In this document: positions 31,064 through 37,965 of the stretch, one piece after another
Numbering within the stretch: the first letter of the stretch is position 1
Layout: each line of letters opens with the position of its first letter
Origin: Clostridia bacterium
GTDB lineage: Bacteria; Bacillota; Clostridia; Oscillospirales; Acutalibacteraceae
Assembly (NCBI GenBank): GCA_017430145.1
Contig: JAFRNP010000075.1
Span: 1-38,104, forward strand
Length of the DNA stretch: 38,104 bases
Direction: 5' to 3'
The notes under the pieces: model-generated
Database searches by the model: none
Told to the model about the DNA's origin: nothing
Seen by the model: only the letters and a program-made list of their open reading frames with translations
Translations under genes and position numbers: made by a program

Positions 31064-32008
31064 TCATGCTTTCCCGATGAGCTGTTTATTTTCCGGGATG
31101 GCTTTTTCAAACACATAAACATTCCGGCCTTTATCGGTTGTGTATTGATCGGCAAGTGTAAAACCGAGTTTTTCATGCAGCCGGATGCTGGCTTCGTTAT
31201 CCGTTCGCACGGTATTCCTGATCGCAACAAATCCCTTTTCGGCAAGTAATTTCGCAATCGGCTCTGCGAAACGCGTTCCGTAACCTTGATGGCGGTATTG
31301 TTCCCGGATATCCAGACCGATGCTCACAGATCCCGGCTCTTTAGAGTAAAGAGAAACAAAGCCGATAATGTCGATTCCATCCCGTAGAGAAAACATTTCA
31401 AAGTAGTTCCCGTCCGTGTGCCGCCTTGTTTGTGATGCGGCAAGCATGTCTTTCTTTGCTTTTTCGGACATGAAAACGTAACCCGTGCCGGATAAGAACA
31501 GCAGGTCATCTTCCTCGAAAGACTTTAAGGTGAGCGGCAAACATGACAGAGCCTTTTTAATCAGGTCGATCTTTTGTTGGTCCTGCTTGTGTTTTATGTT
31601 TTTTCTGTAGTCGTCTTTTGCCGAGGCTTCGTATACTTTCAGATAATCGGCAAGCGTGAGCAAATAATACAGAACGCCGTTTTCCGTCAGAAGCGGGATT
31701 TGCTGCAGATCGATGCCGGCGAAGGGCGTTAAGCCCTCTATGTCTGCAAACGCCACGCAAAGCCTAGCTTTTTTGAATGCGTGCTCTTCCGCGTCGAAAA
31801 GCGTATACCCGTCTGCAGCCATGAGCGAGACAAGTTTGTCCCAACCCACTGTTAAAAACGATCCGGGGAGCAGGATATCGATATCGTCGGCATGCAGATC
31901 CATATGGAGACGTTTTTTTAGCCCCAGGGAACCAAAAAGGAGCGGGATAATTTGCAGTTTGGTGTTGAGTAATCCGGCAATATGCAAAAACGCTTCGTGT
32001 TTCTCCAT
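31064..32008 (-). CDS. Nucleotidyltransferase-like - GNAT acetyltransferase fusion
   Basis: 314 residues with the reverse module order of the next gene. Residues 1-150 form a nucleotidyltransferase-like domain: LLFGSLGLKKRLHMDLHADD then IDILLPG (GS at 26-27, DDID at 41-44), followed by a helical segment with LLTLADYLKVYEASAKDDYR and QDQQKIDLIKKAL, as in nucleotidyltransferases of the sugar/aminoglycoside type. Residues 155-300 form a GNAT domain: VSIGLDIREQYRHQGYGTRF and IRNTVRTDNEASIRLHEKLG then FTLADQYTTDKG. I chose ATG 32008, with AAGGGG 8 nt before it; the TTG two codons earlier is less well spaced. It starts 2 nt after the stop of the phosphatase gene. Substrate unknown. Confidence 0.7.
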   Translation of the reverse strand: MEKHEAFLHIAGLLNTKLQIIPLLFGSLGLKKRLHMDLHADDIDILLPGSFLTVGWDKLVSLMAADGYTLFDAEEHAFKKARLCVAFADIEGLTPFAGIDLQQIPLLTENGVLYYLLTLADYLKVYEASAKDDYRKNIKHKQDQQKIDLIKKALSCLPLTLKSFEEDDLLFLSGTGYVFMSEKAKKDMLAASQTRRHTDGNYFEMFSLRDGIDIIGFVSLYSKEPGSVSIGLDIREQYRHQGYGTRFAEPIAKLLAEKGFVAIRNTVRTDNEASIRLHEKLGFTLADQYTTDKGRNVYVFEKAIPENKQLIGKA

Positions 32009-32010
32009 CG

Positions 32011-32613
32011 TCAAATCCCCTTTGCATGTTCGTCGTCATTAGCCCTTGTAATGCGGCATTCTGTCGGTTCAATGATCCATTCATGGATACCGGTATCGGC
32101 GGTTGAGAAAAACATTCCGTCCTTTACGGGGAGCTTCAGGAACGCGTGGTACAGTTGATTGATCGTGCCGCCGTGCGTGACTACTGCGACGGTATCGTTT
32201 TCGCTTGCTTCGGCAAGAATCTTCGTCAGGATTCTCTCCGCGCGATCCCGGAATTCCACAAGGGATTCCTGCTCATAAACGGACTTGTCCGGCGGCAGGT
32301 CGGGAACCCGAGGATACTTCTCCGCCGCTTCTTTGTGCGGCAGCCCAGCCAAAAGCCCGTTGTTGAATTCCATCAGGTCGTGCTCCGGTCGGATCGGCAC
32401 GCAGGTCGCATCGGATAAGTGCCGCGCAGTCTGCATGGCGCGCGTCAGCGTGCTTGCGTAAATACGGTCAATATAATAGTTTTCCGCGACGTATTGGGCC
32501 ATCGCCTGCGCCTGCCGGTGTCCACGCTCCGTGAGCGCAAAATCCGCGCGCCCCTCGTGCACGTCCAGCAGATCGGCTTCGGATTCTCCGTGGCGGATGA
32601 TCAGCAGTCTCAA
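32011..32613 (-). CDS. Histidine phosphatase family protein (phosphoglycerate-mutase-like)
   Basis: 200 residues. The N-terminal catalytic motif is LLIIRHGESEADLLDVHEGR (phospho-accepting His8); also LTERGHRQAQAMA, YASTLTRAMQTARHL, a catalytic-acid region MEFNNGLLAGLPHKEAAEKY, and the second His in VAVVTHGGTINQLYHAFL. Cytoplasmic; could act on sugar phosphates, nucleotides or cofactors. First gene of a small operon with the two GNAT/nucleotidyltransferase fusions. No classical ribosome binding site before the ATG. Function within the operon is not evident. Confidence 0.88.
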   Translation of the reverse strand: MRLLIIRHGESEADLLDVHEGRADFALTERGHRQAQAMAQYVAENYYIDRIYASTLTRAMQTARHLSDATCVPIRPEHDLMEFNNGLLAGLPHKEAAEKYPRVPDLPPDKSVYEQESLVEFRDRAERILTKILAEASENDTVAVVTHGGTINQLYHAFLKLPVKDGMFFSTADTGIHEWIIEPTECRITRANDDEHAKGI

Positions 32614-32655
32614 AAATACAATCTCACAAATGCTATTTTTCTATCACGCAACAAA

Positions 32656-32685
32656 ACTATATTGTTTCTGGCACTCTCGCGTCAA
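32656..32685 (-). promoter_or_regulatory. Candidate promoter of the phosphatase/GNAT operon
   Basis: On the minus strand TTGACG (32680-32685), an 18-bp spacer and TATAGT (32656-32661). It lies 43 nt before the phosphatase ATG. The rest of the 32614-32783 gap shows no clear feature. Confidence 0.55.
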
Positions 32686-32783
32686 ACTCCACACCTCAGA
32701 CTTCCATGTTGTCATCCAACAATAGTTCTTTATAATCATTTTGCGTATCTAAAACAAGCACAACCATATTCATTGATAATTCT

Positions 32784-33497
32784 TTATATGTTTTGTATTA
32801 TATTATCCATAGTTAACCCTATGTTAGAAGTTAAAACACCTTGGCTTTTGTTATAATCTTGATTGATAGATTTTTCTTGGACAATTGCTATCTTTAAATC
32901 CTTGGCAAATTCACCAACTGCTTCGTCCGATTTTGGATCAAAGCAAAATATCCTATAAAACAAGTCATTAATAAATCTTTTTTTGCTGCCATCTTCTAAT
33001 TGAACCCATTCGTTTTTAACTATATCATCTTCGTTTGGTTTGATAATATCGTTAAGTGAGTTGTTTTTATGTAACATCAAAAACAATTCGAAACTGGGGT
33101 TTGTTGCTGCAATAAGATATCCTTTATTTCTTGCAGATTCAACAACTCTTGTGAAATCATTTTGCTTTGTTTCGTATATATCCAAGTCAAAAACTAGAAT
33201 AATTTTATCAAATTCAAGGTCAAATTCTTCACCTTTTTCAGAAACAAAACTATCCGCTAATTCAATTAGTTTCTTTGGCGCAGAAGTAGACCTATTATTA
33301 CCAGTTTTCTCTAAATAAGTTATATTGATATTAGAAGAAATACCAAGATATTTACGGATATCAATTATTTTTTCAAAATAATACCTTTCTGTATTTTGAC
33401 CTTCGCATAAAAGATAATAGTGTCTATAAGGATCAATTTGTTCAGATTTGTCATTATCTCTAATATTCCAATTGTTATATTCTCTTATAGGAGCCAT
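32784..33497 (-). CDS. RloB/AbiLii-like protein of a two-gene phage-defence system
   Basis: 237 residues of the RloB family, which contains the Lactococcus abortive-infection protein AbiLii. Family features: an N-terminal Toprim-like motif HYYLLCEGQNTERYYFEKII (Glu in CEG), KIILVFDLDIYETKQ (DxD-type acidic pair), and the signature AATNPSFELFLMLHKNN (NPxFElwlllH in the family). Probably a nuclease-like effector; the target is unknown. It starts 3 nt after the ATPase gene in the same operon. AT-rich (about one-third GC) against the GC-rich chromosome on the left, which suggests acquisition by transfer. Confidence 0.82.
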   Translation of the reverse strand: MAPIREYNNWNIRDNDKSEQIDPYRHYYLLCEGQNTERYYFEKIIDIRKYLGISSNINITYLEKTGNNRSTSAPKKLIELADSFVSEKGEEFDLEFDKIILVFDLDIYETKQNDFTRVVESARNKGYLIAATNPSFELFLMLHKNNSLNDIIKPNEDDIVKNEWVQLEDGSKKRFINDLFYRIFCFDPKSDEAVGEFAKDLKIAIVQEKSINQDYNKSQGVLTSNIGLTMDNIIQNI

Positions 33498-33500
33498 CAG

Positions 33501-34856
33501 TTATTCCTCCTTAAAACTAAAAGTTGAAAAGACAGGAATTGCTCCATACCGACCTTCAAGATATGACTTGCTAAGCTTTTTGTCATATCTTTCTTTGAAT
33601 CTGTCAAGAGAATAGAGATTACTTACATTATTGGCATCTCTCTCAACAAACCATATTTCATCACGTCTAAATAAATCCTGATCCATTATCGAAGATTCAT
33701 GAGTAGTAATGATTAACTGAACATCATCATTTTTGTGTATTTCGTTGAATAGCTCTATAAAGTGTTTTGTTAATTTGGGATGTAAACTCCTTTCCATTTC
33801 ATCAATAACATATACTCTACCGGAAAGATTTGTCAAAAGCATATCTAAAAAATCAAATAACCTTCTTGTTCCGTCGGATTCTTCTTTATACTTGAAATCA
33901 TAAAATGATTTACCATGTTTTATTTTCAGAGTAGTTATTCTCAGTTCTTGACCGTTTACATACTCTAAATTATAAAAGCTAAATTCATTTCTTATAGAAA
34001 AGCGGATTCTTTTGTTGCTTGTGTGTTCGATTTCTTTTTTTATTTCTTCAAGTACATCATCAAGAATAGGCTGCGGAACTTCTTTAGATATTTCATCAAT
34101 GGTGGTGTCTTCAATAGTTATATTACTGATACCGGTATCAAAACTTTTAATTAGTTCGGCAATTTTATTAAGCGATATTTCATCGTAATATCGTTCAAAA
34201 TTTGTGATAGATGTTTTAGGAGTACATACAATAATCTGTTTAATCAAATAATTATAGACATTTTTAAAAACAATCAGTTTTGAATTAGAAGTATACTTTT
34301 TCCCTTTATTCATAATAGACAGAAAAAGGAAACTTGAGTTCTCATCAAAATCATCAATATATGTTTGTACCTTTGCTGCATCAGTACCAATTATTCCCAA
34401 TTTATTATTTATTACTGGTTTCGCACCTTTTTCCCATTCGAAAATAGGGTATGCAGAACCATTCTGATGTAACTGGTAAAGCCACTCAGATTCAATTTCT
34501 CTCTTCTTCATAAGCACACTAAAGCCATATGCATATATTTTTTTATCTATTGAAAATTGGATTTCAAATGTGCTTGGAATATTGATATTATTTTTGCTGT
34601 TTTTGCAGAACAACTCGATTGCTTCTACAGGAACAGTATTCTTTAAGCAGTATTGAATAAAACGAAATCCCTCAACTAAGTTTGATTTTCCTGATGCGTT
34701 CGCTCCATAGATTGCAGCGTATTTCAAGATGTTAGTTGAAGTCATTAGTTCAACTTTATGTCCTTTGCTACCCTGGATTTTATTAGAAGAAATCATCGTA
34801 AAAGATGTTTCTTTCTCAAATGATTTAAAATTGCTCACTGTTAACTTGATTAACAT
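33501..34856 (-). CDS. RloA/AbiLi-like AAA ATPase of the defence pair
   Basis: 451-residue ABC/SMC-type ATPase of the AAA_15/AAA_21 group found in OLD-, PARIS- and AbiL-like systems. N-terminus MLIKLTVSNFKSFEKETSFT; Walker A AAIYGANASGKSNLVEGF (residues 47-64), a signature-like EESDGTRRLFDFLDMLL, Walker B GRVYVIDEMERSLHPKLTKH, switch His in LIITTHESSIMDQ, and RRDEIWFVERDANNVSNLYS near the end. I chose ATG 34856, with AAGGAG 9 nt before it, rather than the ATG at 34880. It probably senses infection and controls the RloB partner downstream; this role is inferred from the family. Confidence 0.85.
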   Translation of the reverse strand: MLIKLTVSNFKSFEKETSFTMISSNKIQGSKGHKVELMTSTNILKYAAIYGANASGKSNLVEGFRFIQYCLKNTVPVEAIELFCKNSKNNINIPSTFEIQFSIDKKIYAYGFSVLMKKREIESEWLYQLHQNGSAYPIFEWEKGAKPVINNKLGIIGTDAAKVQTYIDDFDENSSFLFLSIMNKGKKYTSNSKLIVFKNVYNYLIKQIIVCTPKTSITNFERYYDEISLNKIAELIKSFDTGISNITIEDTTIDEISKEVPQPILDDVLEEIKKEIEHTSNKRIRFSIRNEFSFYNLEYVNGQELRITTLKIKHGKSFYDFKYKEESDGTRRLFDFLDMLLTNLSGRVYVIDEMERSLHPKLTKHFIELFNEIHKNDDVQLIITTHESSIMDQDLFRRDEIWFVERDANNVSNLYSLDRFKERYDKKLSKSYLEGRYGAIPVFSTFSFKEE

Positions 34857-34887
34857 AATTAACCACTCCTTCATTCTCATATAACTA

Positions 34888-34916
34888 TTTTTAACATATA
34901 ATCATTAATATGTCAA
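34888..34916 (-). promoter_or_regulatory. Promoter of the AbiL-like operon
   Basis: On the minus strand a consensus TTGACA (34911-34916), a 17-bp spacer and TAAAAA (34888-34893), about 30 nt before the ATPase start. Confidence 0.6.
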
Positions 34917-34964
34917 TTGTTTTTTCTTATTTAGAGTTATTTTCTCTTTTTAATGAATCATCTT

Positions 34965-34979
34965 GCACATATTATGTGC
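34965..34979. promoter_or_regulatory. Palindrome upstream of the AbiL-like promoter
   Basis: GCACAT-ATT-ATGTGC, perfect 6-bp arms, 49 bp before the -35 of the ATPase promoter. A possible regulator site. Confidence 0.35.
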
Positions 34980-35148
34980 CACGTTCAAATATATATGCAA
35001 AAATAATGCGATTATATAGAAGTATTTATATATAACAACACAAATTCCTATACTAAATGTTAATTGTAATTTGTTCAATTACACATGAACTTATTTGCAA
35101 CTTTCATCATATAATTATATTAACCATATCTGTTTTCTAAATCCGTAT

Positions 35149-35946
35149 TTATTCCTTTCTTGCCAATTGCAAATCGATCGTATCATAGAGGGTTATTACG
35201 CCGCCGTGGCCGTTGATCGCTTCGGCAATTTTTGAAAAGAACTCCGTTCGGATCTTCTCCTCAATTGCAATATGATCTGAATAGGTTCCGAGCAACGCAA
35301 CATATTCTTTTGCTGTAAAGCGTCTTTCACGATAGAACATCTTATATCGAATATCAGAAAAGCCGTATTTTTCAGCTGTCAGCGCTCTTTCTTTTGCCTG
35401 CGCTTGCGTATATTCGGCCATAGGCTTGCGCATTTTGTTGTAATAGGTATAATAGTATTCGTCATAAATTGCGTCTATTTCCGTTGACAGCTCCGGGTTT
35501 CCCCTGTTTCTATATGGATGATTTGCAAACCGCGCGAAAGCGCCGCCGCTTTTCAGCATGGAGAATACTTTTTTGTATCCTATCTCTTCCGGTACCCAAT
35601 GAAACGCTGAGGCGGAATACACCAAATCGAACGCGCCGTCCGGGAATTCGACGTTTTCAAATTTATCCGTGACGACCGAAAAATCTGAATACTCTCGGAA
35701 TCTCTCTCTCAGAAGCTCGGAAAACTGCCTGCCGCATTCTACCGCCGTCAAGCGACACCCTGTTTTCAACATGGGAGCGGTAGCCTGTCCGCCGCCGCTT
35801 CCCACTTCTACCACGCTGCTGTTTTCATCAATGGGAATATAATCAAAAATCGTTTGATACAATTCGTCAACATAACCGGGGCGAAGCTTCTCGTATGCTG
35901 CGGCTACAGTGTCAAAGGTCCATTCCAATCCTTTTTGAGTAGGCAT
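35149..35946 (-). CDS. Class I SAM-dependent methyltransferase (second gene)
   Basis: 265 residues. Motif I VVEVGSGGGQATAPMLKTGC (about residues 45-64), the acidic VECGRQFSELLRERF, and the post-II region FDLVYSASAFHWVPEEIGYK, typical of Methyltransf_11/25-type small-molecule methyltransferases. The C-terminal half (ERRFTAKEYVALLGTYSDHI) resembles a substrate lid. GGAGGA lies 8 nt before the ATG. It follows the other methyltransferase by 19 nt, so both are probably on the leader-controlled transcript. Substrate unknown. GC content is between those of the defence pair and the chromosome. Confidence 0.87.
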   Translation of the reverse strand: MPTQKGLEWTFDTVAAAYEKLRPGYVDELYQTIFDYIPIDENSSVVEVGSGGGQATAPMLKTGCRLTAVECGRQFSELLRERFREYSDFSVVTDKFENVEFPDGAFDLVYSASAFHWVPEEIGYKKVFSMLKSGGAFARFANHPYRNRGNPELSTEIDAIYDEYYYTYYNKMRKPMAEYTQAQAKERALTAEKYGFSDIRYKMFYRERRFTAKEYVALLGTYSDHIAIEEKIRTEFFSKIAEAINGHGGVITLYDTIDLQLARKE

Positions 35947-35965
35947 GACAGGTTTCCTCCGAAAA

Positions 35966-36817
35966 TCAGTCGTTTATCTTTTGGCTGTCGTCTTTCTGTT
36001 TTCTTGAAATACTCAGAAAATGCGTAGAAAGTCCCATCAAACTGTCTTCTTTTTCCAGCAACCGTACTACGCGCATGATGTTTTCGCGTTTCTTTTTATT
36101 TTTCCACGCGCGGTCGAGATTGCGGATCAGCCAGCACGGACCGATTACACCGCGGATATCCACGTCAAGGAAACCGGCGTCTTCTATCTCCGCTTTCAGT
36201 TCTTCGGGCTTATGAAAGTAACCGAGTCCCAGTCCGCCGCCGGTATGCACGCCGGTTTTGACCGTTTGTTCCAAGTTCCTGAAAACGTCGTCGTTATCCA
36301 GCGCGGGGCGTCTCTTTTTATCGTAGACAGAAACAAAGTGCAGCGTGGAAGCGTAGGCGGTGATGTTCGCGGTGAACAGCAAACCGCCGGGCTTTAACAG
36401 CCGTTTGCATTCCGCAAGGCATTTATTCCGTTCCGTTCTTTCGGTCAGGTGATACAACGGGCCGAAAAGGAGGATCGCGTCGGCGCTTTCGTCCGGACGC
36501 GGGATATTTCTCGCGTCGGCAACCTCAGCGCAGCAGAGCGTAACGCCGCATTTCTTCCCGAATTTATGCGCCATATCAACGTTCTTCTCAGACAGATCAA
36601 ATAGATACACTTCATATCCGAGCGACGCCAGCCAATAGGAATACTCACCGTACGCGCCGCCGATATCGTAGATCACGGCGGGCGCGGGCGGGAGCGTTTC
36701 AAGCAAGATCTCCTTTGTACGGGCGAACTCGATCAAACCGAGCCCCTTATGCAGCCGGTTCTTTTCGATACCTTTATTGTATTTGTCGAGAAATAGCTTT
36801 TCGTTCAGAGTTTCCAT
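35966..36817 (-). CDS. Class I SAM-dependent methyltransferase behind an attenuator
   Basis: 283 residues. Motif I VIYDIGGAYGEYSYWLASLG (about 48-67), YEVYLFDLSEKNVDMAHKFG, ADAILLFGPLYHLTERTERN and AECKRLLKPGGLLFTANITA, a standard Rossmann methyltransferase. The C-terminal region (HKPEELKAEIEDAGFLDVDI) is of the kind in small-molecule or antibiotic methylases; the substrate is not readable. No strong ribosome binding site precedes the ATG (TTAAGTTAATT), because an attenuator stem with eight T ends 9 nt before it. A 17-codon leader peptide with a good ribosome binding site lies upstream (36891-36944). This layout suggests induction by ribosome stalling. Confidence 0.87.
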   Translation of the reverse strand: METLNEKLFLDKYNKGIEKNRLHKGLGLIEFARTKEILLETLPPAPAVIYDIGGAYGEYSYWLASLGYEVYLFDLSEKNVDMAHKFGKKCGVTLCCAEVADARNIPRPDESADAILLFGPLYHLTERTERNKCLAECKRLLKPGGLLFTANITAYASTLHFVSVYDKKRRPALDNDDVFRNLEQTVKTGVHTGGGLGLGYFHKPEELKAEIEDAGFLDVDIRGVIGPCWLIRNLDRAWKNKKKRENIMRVVRLLEKEDSLMGLSTHFLSISRKQKDDSQKIND

Positions 36818-36826
36818 AATTAACTT

Positions 36827-36862
36827 AAAAAAAACACGGCGCTCCCGATACCGGAAGTGCCG
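36827..36862 (-). terminator. Attenuator terminator before the methyltransferase
   Basis: On the minus strand CGGCACTTCC (36853-36862) pairs with GGGAGCGCCG (36837-36846), one mismatch and one G-U, loop GGTATC, then TG and eight T (36827-36834). It lies between the leader peptide stop and the methyltransferase start, so it must be overcome for expression. Confidence 0.8.
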
Positions 36863-36890
36863 CTAATGATACCAATGATGTTGATGCAAC

Positions 36891-36944
36891 TCAACAGGCA
36901 AACAAAACGGCACGTATTCTGTTGTTACGCTGGTACTGTGTCAT
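36891..36944 (-). CDS. 17-residue leader peptide of the methyltransferase operon
   Basis: MTQYQRNNRIRAVLFAC, then TGA. It has GAGGTG 6 nt before the ATG (36951-36956) and lies 33 nt downstream of the promoter, with the attenuator stem following 29 nt after its stop. Small, Arg/Asn-rich in the middle and hydrophobic at the end, as are leader peptides that stall ribosomes in the presence of antibiotics. The GTTGCATCAAC stretch after the stop could take part in alternative folds. No experimental support is available from sequence alone. Confidence 0.6.
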   Translation of the reverse strand: MTQYQRNNRIRAVLFAC

Positions 36945-36976
36945 TTTGCCCACCTCGCTTTCTTTAATATGGGAAT

Positions 36977-37005
36977 AGTCTACCATAGATTTCGGAATAA
37001 ATCAA
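36977..37005 (-). promoter_or_regulatory. Promoter of the leader/methyltransferase operon
   Basis: On the minus strand TTGATT (37000-37005), a 17-bp spacer and TAGACT (36977-36982) with an extended -10 TGG. It starts the transcript that carries the leader peptide and attenuator. Confidence 0.75.
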
Positions 37006-37259
37006 TACAGAGATTATACTTTATTTCGATATAAACAGTCACGCTTTTGCATCGTGATTTTAAGGGCAGAAGATGCTTATATATCAATATTCTTGTTGTT
37101 TATTATGGTATTGGTAATGAAATTATATTGCTGTCCTCATTTCGATTATGAAAACCCATATAAAACAAGGGGCATCAAGCTCCAAAAGCGTGACGAAAAT
37201 GACGACGGTTTCTATAATCAAAGAATAACGCAAAAGAATAATGAAATAATAAAAAGGTG

Positions 37260-37288
37260 TTGACATGTGGCTTAATATGATATATAAT
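37260..37288 (+). promoter_or_regulatory. Consensus promoter of the toxin-antitoxin pair
   Basis: Perfect TTGACA (37260-37265), a 17-bp spacer and perfect TATAAT (37283-37288). The antitoxin ATG follows 23 nt later after AGGAG. Such strong promoters are normally repressed by the antitoxin-toxin complex. The stretch between 37006 and 37259 holds nothing else supportable. Confidence 0.9.
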
Positions 37289-37311
37289 TTAATCACAAAA
37301 GGAGTGATTGT

Positions 37312-37569
37312 ATGCAAATCGTACCGATGAGAGATTTGAAGGATACCGTTCGGATCGAGGCGCTCTGCGCTAAGGAAAACGGGCCTGTATTCGTAACAAA
37401 GAACGGCTACGGGCGTCTTGTGGTCATGGATATAGAATACTATGAACGTACCATGCGGCAAATGCAGGAAGCCGCGGCGCTTGCCGTCGGGCTTGACGAC
37501 GCCGAAAACGGAAGGCTGCGCGCCGGTGAGGACGTTTTATCGGAGATGAAGGCAAAGTATGACGGCTGA
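37312..37569 (+). CDS. Phd/YefM-family antitoxin
   Basis: 85 residues. N-terminal Phd/YefM fold: MQIVPMRDLKDTVRIEALCA (start as in YefM, xxVpisdlr), then GPVFVTKNGYGRLVVMDIEY with the family pattern (pv.vTknG...vvm....y). The C-terminus (residues 50-85) is acidic and helical, the part that binds and neutralises the toxin. AGGAG lies 7 nt before the ATG. The 3' end overlaps the toxin gene by 11 nt. Probably binds its own promoter region as repressor. Confidence 0.9.
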   Translation: MQIVPMRDLKDTVRIEALCAKENGPVFVTKNGYGRLVVMDIEYYERTMRQMQEAAALAVGLDDAENGRLRAGEDVLSEMKAKYDG

Positions 37570-37885
37570 TTATTCTTTCGCTTTTACCTCTATCGCCGCT
37601 GCCGATCTCCAAGAAACACTGAATTACATCAGTGAAGAGCTGCGTAATCCGATTGCGGCGCAGAGCTTTCTTCAGAAGATGGAGACTGCGATTTCGGCGA
37701 TCCGCACATTCTCTCTTTCGGGCAGTCCGGTCGATAACCCTTACGTCAAGCGAAACGATATACGCAAAACAATGGTCGGTAATTATGTTTTGTACTACTT
37801 GCCGGATCATCTGAAGCGTGAAATCGTGATTTTGCGGATCGTATACGGTCAAAGAGATCGGGATCTTCTCGAGGAAAATCTGTAA
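37559..37885 (+). CDS. RelE/ParE-family toxin
   Basis: 108 residues of the RelE/ParE superfamily: an N-terminal helix pair (AAADLQETLNYISEELRNPI then AAQSFLQKMETAISAI), a central strand region (DIRKTMVGNYVLYYLPDHLK) and the C-terminal EIVILRIVYGQRDRDLLEEN, which matches the (v.IlrV.hgrRd) ending. Whether it cleaves mRNA on ribosomes (RelE) or poisons gyrase (ParE) cannot be decided here. The start overlaps the antitoxin by 11 nt, so it is translationally coupled. Last intact gene in the window. Confidence 0.9.
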   Translation: MTADYSFAFTSIAAADLQETLNYISEELRNPIAAQSFLQKMETAISAIRTFSLSGSPVDNPYVKRNDIRKTMVGNYVLYYLPDHLKREIVILRIVYGQRDRDLLEENL

Positions 37886-37903
37886 AGCTGTAAAGCTGTA
37901 ATA
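37882..37903 (+). repeat. Short tandem repeat GTAAAGCT across the toxin stop codon
   Basis: CTGTAAAGCTGTAAAGCTGT holds about 2.5 copies of an 8-bp unit; the toxin TAA is in the first. Probably slippage. Confidence 0.5.
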
Positions 37904-37965
37904 CCTCAACTGACGAATTTCCACTTGAAAAACTTTCGTATTTCGGTATTTAACAAAGAAAACGG

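Larger units (their letters stand above)
34881..35148. other. AT-rich gap between the defence pair and the methyltransferases
   Basis: Apart from the ATPase promoter and the inverted repeat listed separately, this 268-nt stretch contains only very AT-rich sequence, with no supported gene and no clear terminator for the methyltransferase operon. Confidence 0.5.

Noticed and set aside
32614-32783. Small ORFs in the gap before the AbiL-like pair
   Set aside because: Frames on the plus strand lack ribosome binding sites and overlap the phosphatase gene in antisense.
37054-37263. Small plus-strand open frame of 69 codons before the toxin-antitoxin promoter
   Set aside because: No ribosome binding site, no family resemblance, and it ends on the TTGACA of the next promoter; probably chance in AT-rich DNA.
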